Shown here: in pieces, positions 34,719-42,702 of the stretch
Layout of the letters: each line of letters opens with the position of its first letter
Numbering within the stretch: the stretch's first letter is position 1
NCBI GenBank assembly: GCA_022827045.1
Contig: JAJDTQ010000096.1
Location: 59,682-123,681 of the forward strand
DNA from: Candidatus Binatia bacterium
GTDB taxonomy: Bacteria > Desulfobacterota_B > Binatia > UBA9968 > JAJDTQ01
Reading direction: 5' to 3'
Length of the DNA: 64,000 nt
Program-made: the position numbers and the translations under genes
The notes under the pieces: model-generated
Database searches by the model: none
The model's input: the letters and a program-made list of their open reading frames with translations, nothing else
Told to the model about the DNA's origin: nothing

Positions 34719-37211
34719 TTACCGTTTCTCGAAGAGCGCTTCCAGCTCCGCCAGCGCGGCGGCCATGTCGATGCCTGGCGCCTCCACTACCGGCAGCAGG
34801 GGATCCCCGATTTTTTCGAAATGCTTGACGACGGTCTTCAGCGTGTACCGGCTCGGGTCCAGCCTGGCCGTGACCTCGGACCAGCGAAGCGGGCAAGACA
34901 CGGGCGCGCCCGGCAGGGGGCGCACAGAGAAGGGAGCGGCGATGGTGCGGCCGTAGCCGTTCTGGCCGAAATCGATGTAGACCTTTCCTTCCCGGGCGTG
35001 GAGCGGACGCGCCACCGTGGCGATGTCCGGTACTCTTTGCTCGGCAGCCAGCGCCAGCAGGCGCGCGAAAGTGCGGCACTGCTCGTAGAGGTACCGCCGT
35101 CCCATGGGCACCAGGAGGTGCAGGCCGGTGGCGCCGGAAGTCTTGACATGGGCGGGCACGTCCAGTTCCGCGAGGATGCTCTTCAGAATCCTCGCCACGC
35201 GCACGACGTGCGCGAAGGGGGCCCCCTTCGGGTCCAGGTCCAGCACCAGCCAATCGGGCCACTCCAGGGAATCGAGGCGGCTGCCCCAGATGTGCAGCGG
35301 AATCGCGCCCAGGTTCGCCACGTAGCGCAGGCTCTCGGCGTCGTTCACGATGAAGAAGTCGATATCGCGGTCGGCGTCCTTGGAATAGATCCGGCGCGTG
35401 GCCACCCAGTCCGGAACGTAATCGGGAGCGTCCTTCTGAAAGAAGGATTTGCCGTGGATGCCGTCCGGGAACCTCGTCAGCACCAGCGGGCGGTCCCGGA
35501 GGTAGTGGAGCAGCAGCGGCGCCGCCGCCTCGTAGTAGCCGAGCAGGTCGCTCTTGGTGTAGCCGTCGTCTGGCCAGAACACCTTGTCGGGGTTGGTCAC
35601 GGCGAAGCCGGAGCGTTCTCCGCGACGCGGCGTCGGCGGCGCTTCCTCGGGTTCCTCCCGTCGGCACTCTTCCGGCGTCTTGTCGTCGAGCAGTCCCAGG
35701 AACGACGGGTGCCGCAGCCCGCCGTCATCGGTCCATCCACTGAACTCGACCTCGCAGACCAGCCGGGGCTCCACCCAGCAATGGCCCGCGCCGGCGGGCG
35801 ACCCCTTGGCGAAGGGGGAGTCCTCTCGCGCCAGCGGCTGAAGCCGCTCGTGCACGGCGCGGAGGGTTTCGTGATCGAAGCCCGTGCCCACCTTGGACAC
35901 GTAGATCAGCTCGCCGTCGCGGTAGAGTCCCAGGTGGAGCGCCCCGAAGAAGGGCCGCGAGCCTCCGGGCCGGGTGTAGCCGCCGATGACGAACTCCTGA
36001 TGCCCCCGGCACTTGAACTTCAGCCAATCACGGGTACGCCCGGCCGCGTAACCGCTGTCCGCGCGCTTGCCGATGATTCCCTCGAGGTGGTTCTCCCACG
36101 CCGCATGATGGAAGGCCTCGCCCCGTTCGGAAACGTGCTCGCAGTACTCGACCACGCCCCGACGGGGAAGGAAGAGGGCGAGGCATTCCTTTCGTCGCAG
36201 CAAGGGGAGGGCGCGCAGGTCGCGCCCCTCGGCTTCGAGGCAGTCGAAGAAGAACCCGCGGACCGGCACCGCGGGCGCGGTCCGCTCGATATCGATGCGA
36301 TCCGTCAGGTGCATGCGCCGCTGGAGTCGCTGGAAGCTTGGGCGGCCGGACCCGTCCATGACCACGATCTCGCCGTCGATGAGGAACCGTTCCGGCGCGG
36401 TCTTGCTCAGCGCGTGGACGATCTCCGGATACCGCCCGGTAATGTCGTCACCCTTGCGTCCGAGGAGGGTGACGGCGTCGCCCTGACGCCGGGCGAGGAC
36501 ACGGATACCGTCGTACTTGACCTCGAAGATCCAGGCGGGATGAGAGAAGGGGTCGCCGCCGGGTGACGCCAACATGGGGCCCGGCTTGCGCCGGGACGCG
36601 GCCGCCGCCGGCGCCTTGAGCCGCTTCAGTGCCTTGTCCAGCACTGCCGTCCGCGCAGCCGGGCTGCCGCGTTCCGACACGGTGAGACCCGACAGGATGG
36701 AGCCGGGGAAAGCCTCCACGGGCTCTGGCTGCTCCTCGCGGCCATCCTTGCTGAACAGCAGCCATTCCTTGCCGCCGCCGGCCATGCGCACCAGCATCCA
36801 GACGCCGCGCAGCTTGTAGCCCTGAAGCTCGACCTCCAGCGTGCCCTGCTCGAGCTGCCGCAGCGGGTCGTCGGAATGGAGCAACCGGTAGCGGCCCTGG
36901 TCCCACAGGATCACGGCGCCGGCGCCGTAGTTGTCCCTGGGGATCACCCCCTCGAAGTCGGCATACTCGATGGGGTGGTCCTCGACGTGCACCGCCAGCC
37001 GCTTCTCATGGGAGCGGACCGACGGACCCTTGGGGACCGCCCAGCTCTTGAGGACCCCGCCCATCTCGAGCCGGAGGTCGTAGTGCATGGCCCGGGCGGC
37101 GTGCTGCTGTACCACGAACAGGCCTCCGGCCGAGGCGATTCGGCCCCCGAACGCCTCTGGAGTGCGCTCCGGATCGCGCTTGCGCCGGTATTCATCCAGT
37201 GGCGTCGACAT
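34719..37211 (-). CDS. ligD: ATP-dependent DNA ligase D (phosphoesterase-ligase-polymerase fusion)
   Basis: An 830-residue three-domain LigD with the Pseudomonas-type order. Residues about 25-165 form the 3'-phosphoesterase (QQHAARAMHYDLRLE with the catalytic His43 region). Residues about 215-510 form the ATP-dependent ligase, with nucleophile Lys232 in FEVKYDGIR. Residues about 535-825 form the polymerase/primase domain, with LVLDLDPKG holding the catalytic Asp pair and FPDGIHGKSFFQK upstream. It ends-trims, fills and seals double-strand breaks in bacterial non-homologous end joining together with Ku, encoded divergently 88 bases away. The gap is AT-rich and should contain both promoters. 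Confidence 0.95.
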   Translation of the reverse strand: MSTPLDEYRRKRDPERTPEAFGGRIASAGGLFVVQQHAARAMHYDLRLEMGGVLKSWAVPKGPSVRSHEKRLAVHVEDHPIEYADFEGVIPRDNYGAGAVILWDQGRYRLLHSDDPLRQLEQGTLEVELQGYKLRGVWMLVRMAGGGKEWLLFSKDGREEQPEPVEAFPGSILSGLTVSERGSPAARTAVLDKALKRLKAPAAAASRRKPGPMLASPGGDPFSHPAWIFEVKYDGIRVLARRQGDAVTLLGRKGDDITGRYPEIVHALSKTAPERFLIDGEIVVMDGSGRPSFQRLQRRMHLTDRIDIERTAPAVPVRGFFFDCLEAEGRDLRALPLLRRKECLALFLPRRGVVEYCEHVSERGEAFHHAAWENHLEGIIGKRADSGYAAGRTRDWLKFKCRGHQEFVIGGYTRPGGSRPFFGALHLGLYRDGELIYVSKVGTGFDHETLRAVHERLQPLAREDSPFAKGSPAGAGHCWVEPRLVCEVEFSGWTDDGGLRHPSFLGLLDDKTPEECRREEPEEAPPTPRRGERSGFAVTNPDKVFWPDDGYTKSDLLGYYEAAAPLLLHYLRDRPLVLTRFPDGIHGKSFFQKDAPDYVPDWVATRRIYSKDADRDIDFFIVNDAESLRYVANLGAIPLHIWGSRLDSLEWPDWLVLDLDPKGAPFAHVVRVARILKSILAELDVPAHVKTSGATGLHLLVPMGRRYLYEQCRTFARLLALAAEQRVPDIATVARPLHAREGKVYIDFGQNGYGRTIAAPFSVRPLPGAPVSCPLRWSEVTARLDPSRYTLKTVVKHFEKIGDPLLPVVEAPGIDMAAALAELEALFEKR

Positions 37212-37298
37212 GACAATCTGTTGACAACTTCATAACTTGTAGAATTCTAAAGGTATTTCGTGGTAGACTGCAACGGATCGATTCTGGAGGGACCATTC
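37212..37298. promoter_or_regulatory. Divergent promoter region of ligD and ku
   Basis: An 87-base AT-rich gap (for example AACTTCATAACTTG and TAGAATTCTA, a 10-bp palindrome near 37232-37241) in otherwise GC-rich DNA. A TTGACA occurs at about 37222, but no -10 box is well spaced from it. The palindrome could be an operator shared by the two genes; no regulator gene is adjacent apart from the ImmA/IrrE protease behind ku. Confidence 0.4.
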
Positions 37299-38402
37299 AT
37301 GGCACCACGCGCCATCAGTTCCGGGACCATTTCCTTCGGGCTGGTTTCCATCCCTATCAAGCTCTACACCGCGGCATCGTCGGGCGGCATCGCGTTCAAT
37401 TTCCTGCATAACCGGTGCGGCTCCCGTATGAAACAGCAGCAGTATTGCCCGATGTGCGAGGAGGTGGTGCAGCGCTCCGACCTGGTGCGCGGCTACGAGT
37501 TCGCGAAGAACCAGTACGTCCGTTTCGATAACGACGAGCTCAAGGCTCTGGAGGAGGAGACCTCCAAGGTCATCGAGCTCGAGGAGTTCGTCCCGCTGGA
37601 AAAGGTCGACCCGGTTTACTTCGAAAAGACCTACTACCTGGGCCCCGACAAGGGCGGCGAGAAGGCCTACCGCCTGCTGGCGGACGCCATGACCGAGTCC
37701 AACCGCGTGGGTCTGGCCAAGTACGTCATGCGGGGCAAGGAGGCGCTGGTGCTGATCCGCGCGGTCCAGGGCGGCCTCATGCTCCACACCATGTACTACG
37801 CCGACGAGGTGCGCGATTTCAACGACATCGACAGGGGCCAGACCGTCACCCTCAAGGACGGCGAGCTTGACCTGGCCGTCCGGCTCATCGACGAGCTGGT
37901 GAGCAAGGAGTTCCATCCGGAAAACTACCACGACGAGTACAAGGCCCGTGTGCTTCACCTGGTGGAGCAGAAGGTGGAAGGGAAGGAGGTGACCGCTCTG
38001 GAGCCCCAAGTGCGCCAGAGCCAGGTGGTGGACCTCATGGAGGCCCTCAAGGCGAGCCTGGAGAAGCACGACGGCGCGGCCAAGGCTAAACCGTCGCGAG
38101 CGGCCGCGCGTGTGCGCAAGGCCCCGGTCACCGAGGCAGAAGTCACCTTCGAGGAGTTCCGGGCGGCGGTGGACGAGTCCGGCCTGGAGGTGGGCGCCGC
38201 CGAGCTCAAGAAGAGCTACAACGGCCTGACCTCCCTCGGCAAACGCAAGAAGCTGGCCGCCGCCGGCATCCGCGGCAAGGTCGTCAACCTGCGCAAGGAC
38301 CTCGAGGTGATCCGCTCCGATCCGGAGTTGTTCGGCAACGCGCCGAAGAAGCTCAAGGCCGCGCGCATCCCCCTCACCGCCCGGGACTGGGAACGTTACT
38401 AG
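37299..38402 (+). CDS. ku: Ku protein for non-homologous end joining
   Basis: A 367-residue bacterial Ku. The core beta-barrel starts ISSGTISFGLVSIPIKLY and includes a possible Cys/His cluster (HNRCGSRMKQQQYCPMC) near residues 37-53. The central ring-forming segment runs to about residue 260 (KVEGKEVTALEPQ). The remaining ~100 residues form a basic C-terminal extension that ends in a SAP-like helical region (SYNGLTSLGKRKKLAAAGI), longer than the minimal bacterial Ku. Ku encircles broken DNA ends and recruits LigD. The start at 37299 follows GGAGG. The ImmA/IrrE gene starts 33 bases after the stop. Confidence 0.96.
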   Translation: MAPRAISSGTISFGLVSIPIKLYTAASSGGIAFNFLHNRCGSRMKQQQYCPMCEEVVQRSDLVRGYEFAKNQYVRFDNDELKALEEETSKVIELEEFVPLEKVDPVYFEKTYYLGPDKGGEKAYRLLADAMTESNRVGLAKYVMRGKEALVLIRAVQGGLMLHTMYYADEVRDFNDIDRGQTVTLKDGELDLAVRLIDELVSKEFHPENYHDEYKARVLHLVEQKVEGKEVTALEPQVRQSQVVDLMEALKASLEKHDGAAKAKPSRAAARVRKAPVTEAEVTFEEFRAAVDESGLEVGAAELKKSYNGLTSLGKRKKLAAAGIRGKVVNLRKDLEVIRSDPELFGNAPKKLKAARIPLTARDWERY

Positions 38403-38435
38403 GGCCCTGGCCGGCCGCCGGGGACGAACAGCGAC

Positions 38436-39233
38436 ATGGCAGGGGACGCCACGGACAGGGCGCGCCGGGTGATGGAAGAGGCCCGGCGTTTGTTGGACGA
38501 GTGCGGCATCGAGCGCCCGCCCGTGGACCTGGTGCGAATCGCCCGCCATCTGGGCATTCGGCGCATACGGGAGCTGGACATCCGTCTTGACGGCCAGCTC
38601 GTGGAGCTGGACGACGGCGGCTACGAAGTCATCCTCAGCCGGAACGCCCCTCACACGCGGCAGCGCTTTACCCTGGCACACGAAATCGGCCACATCCTGG
38701 CGGCCCCGCCCGGCGGCGAGTCCATGAGCTGCGGCGACGCCGCCACCGAGGATCTCTGCAACCGCGTTGCCGCCGAGCTCTTGATCCCGGCCCGCTTCAT
38801 CGCCGATGCGGTGACGGCCGAGATGGACGTGGGGACCTTCCGGCGGCTGGCCACCCGGTTCCAGTGTTCCCTCGAAGCCACGGCCTGGCGCATCCTCAAT
38901 ATCGGACAGGCCACCGGCACTCTGCTGATCTGGCGCGCGCGGGACGACGGCAAGCTCGAACTGTCCGCGTCGCCGCGCACGTTCGGCTTCGACGCGCCTT
39001 TTGAGAACGGCGCCGTCCTTGATGGCGCCATGCCGTTCGTGCGACAGTTGACGGGGCAAAACGAGGGCCCGATCAGCTACGGCGACGCCCCGGACGGGAG
39101 AGTCTACACCGGCGACTACGTTCGCCTGAACAAGGTATTGCTCATGTACCTGAGATGCGAAGGACATTCTCGAACCCCAAAGACCCGCCGCCGCTCGTCA
39201 TCCGCGCCCGGCCAGGGGGAGTTGTTCTCATAG
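38436..39233 (+). CDS. ImmA/IrrE family metallo-endopeptidase
   Basis: A 265-residue gluzincin-type protease. HEIGH at residues 82-86 gives two zinc ligands and the general base, and Glu105 in EDLCNRVAAELL gives the third, as in IrrE/PprI and ImmA. The N-terminal part (about 1-70) is helical and the C-terminal part (about 130-265) is a variable sensor-like region of unknown fold. ImmA and IrrE cleave HTH repressors to trigger an SOS-like or mobile-element response. No repressor gene is adjacent. Being 33 bases behind ku suggests it is co-expressed with end joining. Confidence 0.85.
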   Translation: MAGDATDRARRVMEEARRLLDECGIERPPVDLVRIARHLGIRRIRELDIRLDGQLVELDDGGYEVILSRNAPHTRQRFTLAHEIGHILAAPPGGESMSCGDAATEDLCNRVAAELLIPARFIADAVTAEMDVGTFRRLATRFQCSLEATAWRILNIGQATGTLLIWRARDDGKLELSASPRTFGFDAPFENGAVLDGAMPFVRQLTGQNEGPISYGDAPDGRVYTGDYVRLNKVLLMYLRCEGHSRTPKTRRRSSSAPGQGELFS

Positions 39234-39252
39234 GGTCGAGGAAGGAGTCGTC

Positions 39253-39774
39253 ATGAACATCATGAAGGCAATGGAGACCATCGACCTCGAGGCGCTGATG
39301 GAAAAGACCGCGACCGAGGGCAAGGGACGCACCGTGGTGTGGCAGGACTCCGAGTCCATCGCCTTTCTGAGCAGCGGGCGCAAGCGCCGCATGGACTTCC
39401 ACGTGGACCCGAGCGACGAGGTGACGCTGGTGCTCAAGGGCGAGCAGCGCCTTCACTGCCTCACCGGCGACGGCGAGGAACAGGTGGTGACCATGGGGCC
39501 GGGCCAGATGACCCTGTGCCCCGGCGGCGTGCCGCACTCCCCGCGCGTGGATGAAGGCACCTGGTTCCTGGTGTTCGAGCGGGTGCGCAAGCCCGGCGAG
39601 CGGGACCGCTTCATGTGGTTTTGCGAGAACTGCGGCAAGAAGGTATACGAGGTGGACGTCACCGTGGGCAACTACAGCGACGATCCGGTGGGCCAGGTCC
39701 ACCGCGAGTTCTACGGCAACGAGAAACTCAGGACCTGCAAGTACTGCGGCAGCGTCGTCCCCAAACCCGAATAA
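39253..39774 (+). CDS. nbaC: 3-hydroxyanthranilate 3,4-dioxygenase-like cupin
   Basis: A 173-residue non-heme Fe(II) cupin related to 3-hydroxyanthranilate 3,4-dioxygenase. Metal-ligand positions are visible as His50 and Glu56 in DFHVDPSDEV and His95 in GVPHSPRV. Arg at 46 precedes the first His, as expected for substrate binding. Two C-terminal CxxC pairs (Cys124/127 and Cys162/165) form the second, rubredoxin-like metal site that bacterial 3-HAO has. The enzyme opens 3-hydroxyanthranilate to ACMS in the kynurenine/2-nitrobenzoate pathways. An ACMSD-like gene follows at 40608, supporting this, though the sequence is divergent enough that another 2-hydroxy-aromatic could be the substrate. AAGGAG precedes the ATG. 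Confidence 0.85.
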   Translation: MNIMKAMETIDLEALMEKTATEGKGRTVVWQDSESIAFLSSGRKRRMDFHVDPSDEVTLVLKGEQRLHCLTGDGEEQVVTMGPGQMTLCPGGVPHSPRVDEGTWFLVFERVRKPGERDRFMWFCENCGKKVYEVDVTVGNYSDDPVGQVHREFYGNEKLRTCKYCGSVVPKPE

Positions 39775-39793
39775 CGCGGACAGCTAACGGATT

Positions 39794-40552
39794 ATGGACT
39801 ACAACGAGGCCTTGGAACGGCTCGCCGACGGCTACGGCAAGGCCGAGAGGGGAGTGGTCACGGCGTATTTCAGCACGCCGCGGACGCCCGAGGAGCACAT
39901 CCACTGGCTCAAGGCCCAGGCGTTCAAGGAATACTCCGCCATCCAGCCCCTGATCCACGCCCTCGACAAGCTCTACTCCCAGCTCGACCGCCAGGTGGAC
40001 CGGCACGATTTTGAGGAGATCTGCCACAAGCTCGGCGACGAGATGAGCCACGCCAGACTCATCATGGATTTCCTGGAGGAGCTGATCGGCAAGAGGCTGA
40101 CGCAGAAGGATCTCACCTGGCTGCCTGAGGACCGCAAGCTCGCCGAGGTGCGGGCGCGCTACTCCCGCAGCTACGCCGGGTTGCTGCACGGCTCCGAGCG
40201 CATCACCACCAGCGAGATCCAGCGGCGCGACGAGATGCTGGAACGCGCCGCCATCACCCTGACCGAGGGCGGCGGCGGCGCACTGTACGAGATCTGCCGG
40301 CACTTGAAGGGAAACCGTATCAACCGCAGGATCGCATCCATCTTCGGACGCATTCATCGTGACGAAACCAAGCACAGCGACGCCAACGAGCTGGCCACGC
40401 TGGTCAGGACACGCAAGGACTACGACCGCGCTCGGCGCATCATCGCCAACGTCTCGTCCCAGCGCCTGCGCATGCGCAACGAGCAGTTCGGATTTCCGCT
40501 GAGTCGAAGCGAGCTCCGGGCGCTGGAACGGGAATGCACCGGGACGGCGTAG
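39794..40552 (+). CDS. Uncharacterised protein with ferritin-like diiron motifs
   Basis: A 252-residue all-helical soluble protein of a family I do not recognise. It has two ExxH motifs of the ferritin-like diiron fold: Glu83-Met-Ser-His86 in KLGDEMSHARL and Glu191-Thr-Lys-His194 in RIHRDETKHSD. Candidate third and fourth glutamates are Glu46 in FKEYSAI and Glu158 or Glu166 in TLTEGGGGALYEI. Between the two halves a poorly conserved loop covers residues about 100-140. It lies 19 bases after the 3-HAO-like gene and just before the ACMSD-like gene, so it probably acts on the same aromatic compound, for example as an oxygenase or a metal or peroxide-handling partner. Confidence 0.7.
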   Translation: MDYNEALERLADGYGKAERGVVTAYFSTPRTPEEHIHWLKAQAFKEYSAIQPLIHALDKLYSQLDRQVDRHDFEEICHKLGDEMSHARLIMDFLEELIGKRLTQKDLTWLPEDRKLAEVRARYSRSYAGLLHGSERITTSEIQRRDEMLERAAITLTEGGGGALYEICRHLKGNRINRRIASIFGRIHRDETKHSDANELATLVRTRKDYDRARRIIANVSSQRLRMRNEQFGFPLSRSELRALERECTGTA

Positions 40553-40607
40553 GGCGCAGGGCACAGCGGGCTGGCCGACAGTCCGCATGAACCAAGGGGA
40601 GGTTCCC

Positions 40608-41726
40608 GTGAGCACGGATGCAATGCCGGTTATCGATATCGATTCGCACGTCGAGGAGCCCAAGGAGGCCTGGGATCATCTCGACTCGAAATACGCGGAT
40701 CGCAAACCCTTCCCGGTGGTGGCCAAGGACCTGCCGCAACTGGGAGGCATCAACGCCTTCTGGTACATCGACGGCACCGTCTATCCCAAACCGGTGGGCC
40801 GGGGGAACCTGGTGTACGGCACGCCCATCGAAATGCGCTTCGCCACACAGAAGGAGTTCACCATCGGCTCCCAGACCATGACGGACATCCCCGCGCGCCT
40901 GAAGGACATGGACGCAGTGGGTATCGACGTCCAGGTGGTGTTCTCCACGTTGTTCCTCCAGCCTGTCACCGACGACCTGCTGTTCGAGGCCGCGCTCATG
41001 CGGAGTTACAACACCTGGATGGCGTCGGCCTGCGCGGAACGTCCGGACCGCATGAAATGGGGCGCCATCCTGCCCATGAGAGACCCGCGGCTCGCCCTCG
41101 AGGAGCTCGAGCACAGCCTGAAGCTGGGAGCCGCGGTGGCCGGGATCTACGGCACCGTGGGCGAGACCATGCTTCACGACCTCTACTACGACGAGTTCTT
41201 CGCCGAGGTGGAGCGGCTCGGCGTGCCCCTGGCCATCCACGCGGGCTGGAGCCATCCCGGCATCACCCACAGCCTGGACGACGTCTCCGGCTCCCGCGCC
41301 ATCGGTTTCACGCTACCGGTCATGATGGGGTTCTACAGCTTCCTGGGCGGCGGCATACTCGAGCGGCATCCGCGAATCAAGGTAGCCTTCATGGAGATCG
41401 GCGTCCAGTGGGTGCCCTACCTGGTGCAGCGCATCGACCACTACCACCACGCCGACGGCGCCCTGGGCATGCCTTTGCCCGTCAAGCAGCCGGTGTCCGA
41501 AACCCTCAAGCAGAGCGAAGTCTATTTCACCCCCGAGGCGGACGAGATCTTCCTCCCCCAGATGGCCGAGTACATCGGCGAGGACCGGCTGCTGTTCGAG
41601 GGCGACATGCCCCACGCCGAAGCCCGGGAAGGCGCCAAGCAGGAAATCCTGGAACGGGACGACCTGTCGGAAGAGCTCAAGTGGAAGATCCTGAGCGTCA
41701 ACGGCAAGCGCTTCCTCAACCTGTGA
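40608..41726 (+). CDS. Amidohydrolase family protein (PF04909, ACMSD-like)
   Basis: A 372-residue amidohydrolase-2 family enzyme. VIDIDSHVEEP near the N-terminus is the strand-1 metal motif, LAIHAGWSHPG near residue 200 holds a conserved metal His, and LLFEGDMPHAEA near residue 320 carries the catalytic Asp region. Amino-carboxymuconate-semialdehyde decarboxylase (ACMSD) is in this family and removes a carboxylate from the 3-HAO product, which fits the gene two upstream. A GTG at 40608 with GGGGAGG 5-7 bases before it is preferred to an ATG at 40587 that has no ribosome-binding site. Related to the enzyme at 1219-2346, but operon context differs. Confidence 0.85.
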   Translation: MSTDAMPVIDIDSHVEEPKEAWDHLDSKYADRKPFPVVAKDLPQLGGINAFWYIDGTVYPKPVGRGNLVYGTPIEMRFATQKEFTIGSQTMTDIPARLKDMDAVGIDVQVVFSTLFLQPVTDDLLFEAALMRSYNTWMASACAERPDRMKWGAILPMRDPRLALEELEHSLKLGAAVAGIYGTVGETMLHDLYYDEFFAEVERLGVPLAIHAGWSHPGITHSLDDVSGSRAIGFTLPVMMGFYSFLGGGILERHPRIKVAFMEIGVQWVPYLVQRIDHYHHADGALGMPLPVKQPVSETLKQSEVYFTPEADEIFLPQMAEYIGEDRLLFEGDMPHAEAREGAKQEILERDDLSEELKWKILSVNGKRFLNL

Positions 41727-41736
41727 CGGATACCGA

Positions 41737-41928
41737 ATGACCCCCGAGGCGCTGGCGGACAAGATACTGGAACGGCTGAAGGACGGCCCGCTCCACTTCG
41801 AGGACATCCTGCTGCAGTTCCCGGAGGCGCCCTACCGGGTGGTTCTCCAGGCCTGGGGCCGTCTGCGCGAAGCGGGCTCTCTCGGGCGCGAGATCGAGAC
41901 CGGGAAATATACAGCCAACGAGGAGTGA
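41737..41928 (+). CDS. Small winged-helix-like protein of unknown function
   Basis: A 63-residue protein, 10 bases after the amidohydrolase stop and ending next to the SDR start. DKILERLKDGPLHFEDILLQF followed by YRVVLQAWGRLREAGSLGRE suggests two helices and a turn, then a wing, a common arrangement in small winged-helix proteins. It ends with EIETGKYTANEE. I do not recognise a family. Conserved position inside a catabolic operon suggests a regulator or a structural partner of an enzyme, but there is no evidence of DNA binding. Length below most database cut-offs may have hidden it from annotation. Confidence 0.6.
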   Translation: MTPEALADKILERLKDGPLHFEDILLQFPEAPYRVVLQAWGRLREAGSLGREIETGKYTANEE

Positions 41929-41930
41929 CT

Positions 41931-42695
41931 ATGGCTCAAGACTTCGACGGCAAGGTCATCATCGTCACCGGCGGCGCCCGCGGCATCGGCCAGGTGTACT
42001 CCCATACGCTGGCCAAGGCCGGCGCCAGGGTGGTGGTGTCGGACATCCTCGACGGCGAACCCTGCGCTTCCGGGATACGCGGGGACGGCGGCGAAGCCTT
42101 CTTCGTCAAGGCCGACGTCACCAGCGAGGAGAGCGTCAAGGAGCTGGCAGGGGCGGCCCACGACCGCTACGGCCGCATCGACGGGCTGGTGAACAACGCG
42201 GCGATATTCGCCGACGTCCGCTACGCGCCGTTCGACGAGATCAGCGTGGCCGAGTGGGACCAGGTGATGGACGTAAACGTCAAGGGCGTGTGGCTGGCGT
42301 CGCGGGCGGTGTACCCGTACATGAAGGAGCAGGGCTCCGGAAAGATCGTCAACATCGCCTCCGGCGTGCCCTTCAAGGGCATTCCGGTCTACGTCCACTA
42401 CACCGTGTCCAAGGGAGCGGTGGTGGCGCTCACACGCGTGCTGGCGCGGGGCACCGGCAAGGACGGTATCTGCGTCAACGCCGTGGCCCCGGGCCTCACC
42501 CGCAGCGAGAGCCTGCTGGCGGTGCGCGGCGGGCTGGTGGACGAGGACGATGTACCGCAGATCCAGAGCCGCGCCATCCCCCGGAGCCAGTACCCCGAGG
42601 ACATCGTCGGCGCCGTCATGTTCTTCCTCTCGGACGCCGCCAACTTCATCACCGGACAGACGCTGTTGGTGGACGGCGGCTCCTACATGCACTGA
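41931..42695 (+). CDS. SDR family oxidoreductase
   Basis: A 254-residue classical SDR. The cofactor site is VTGGARGIGQVY (near residue 12), with NNAAIF near 88 as the structural Asn motif. The catalytic residues are Ser in NIASGVPFKG near 141 and YTVSK near 154. VSDIL at the end of the second strand, with an Asp, suggests NAD. The C-terminus AANFITGQTLLVDGGSYMH is standard. The start at 41931 (ATG) is preferred over GTG at 41925; both overlap or abut the small upstream gene. The UbiD gene follows 7 bases after the stop, so they are in one operon. Confidence 0.88.
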   Translation: MAQDFDGKVIIVTGGARGIGQVYSHTLAKAGARVVVSDILDGEPCASGIRGDGGEAFFVKADVTSEESVKELAGAAHDRYGRIDGLVNNAAIFADVRYAPFDEISVAEWDQVMDVNVKGVWLASRAVYPYMKEQGSGKIVNIASGVPFKGIPVYVHYTVSKGAVVALTRVLARGTGKDGICVNAVAPGLTRSESLLAVRGGLVDEDDVPQIQSRAIPRSQYPEDIVGAVMFFLSDAANFITGQTLLVDGGSYMH

Positions 42696-42702
42696 GATTG
42701 CC

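Noticed and set aside
34683..36566. A 627-codon plus-strand frame opposite ligD
   Set aside because: It is antisense to a multidomain gene with intact catalytic motifs and has no domain of its own.
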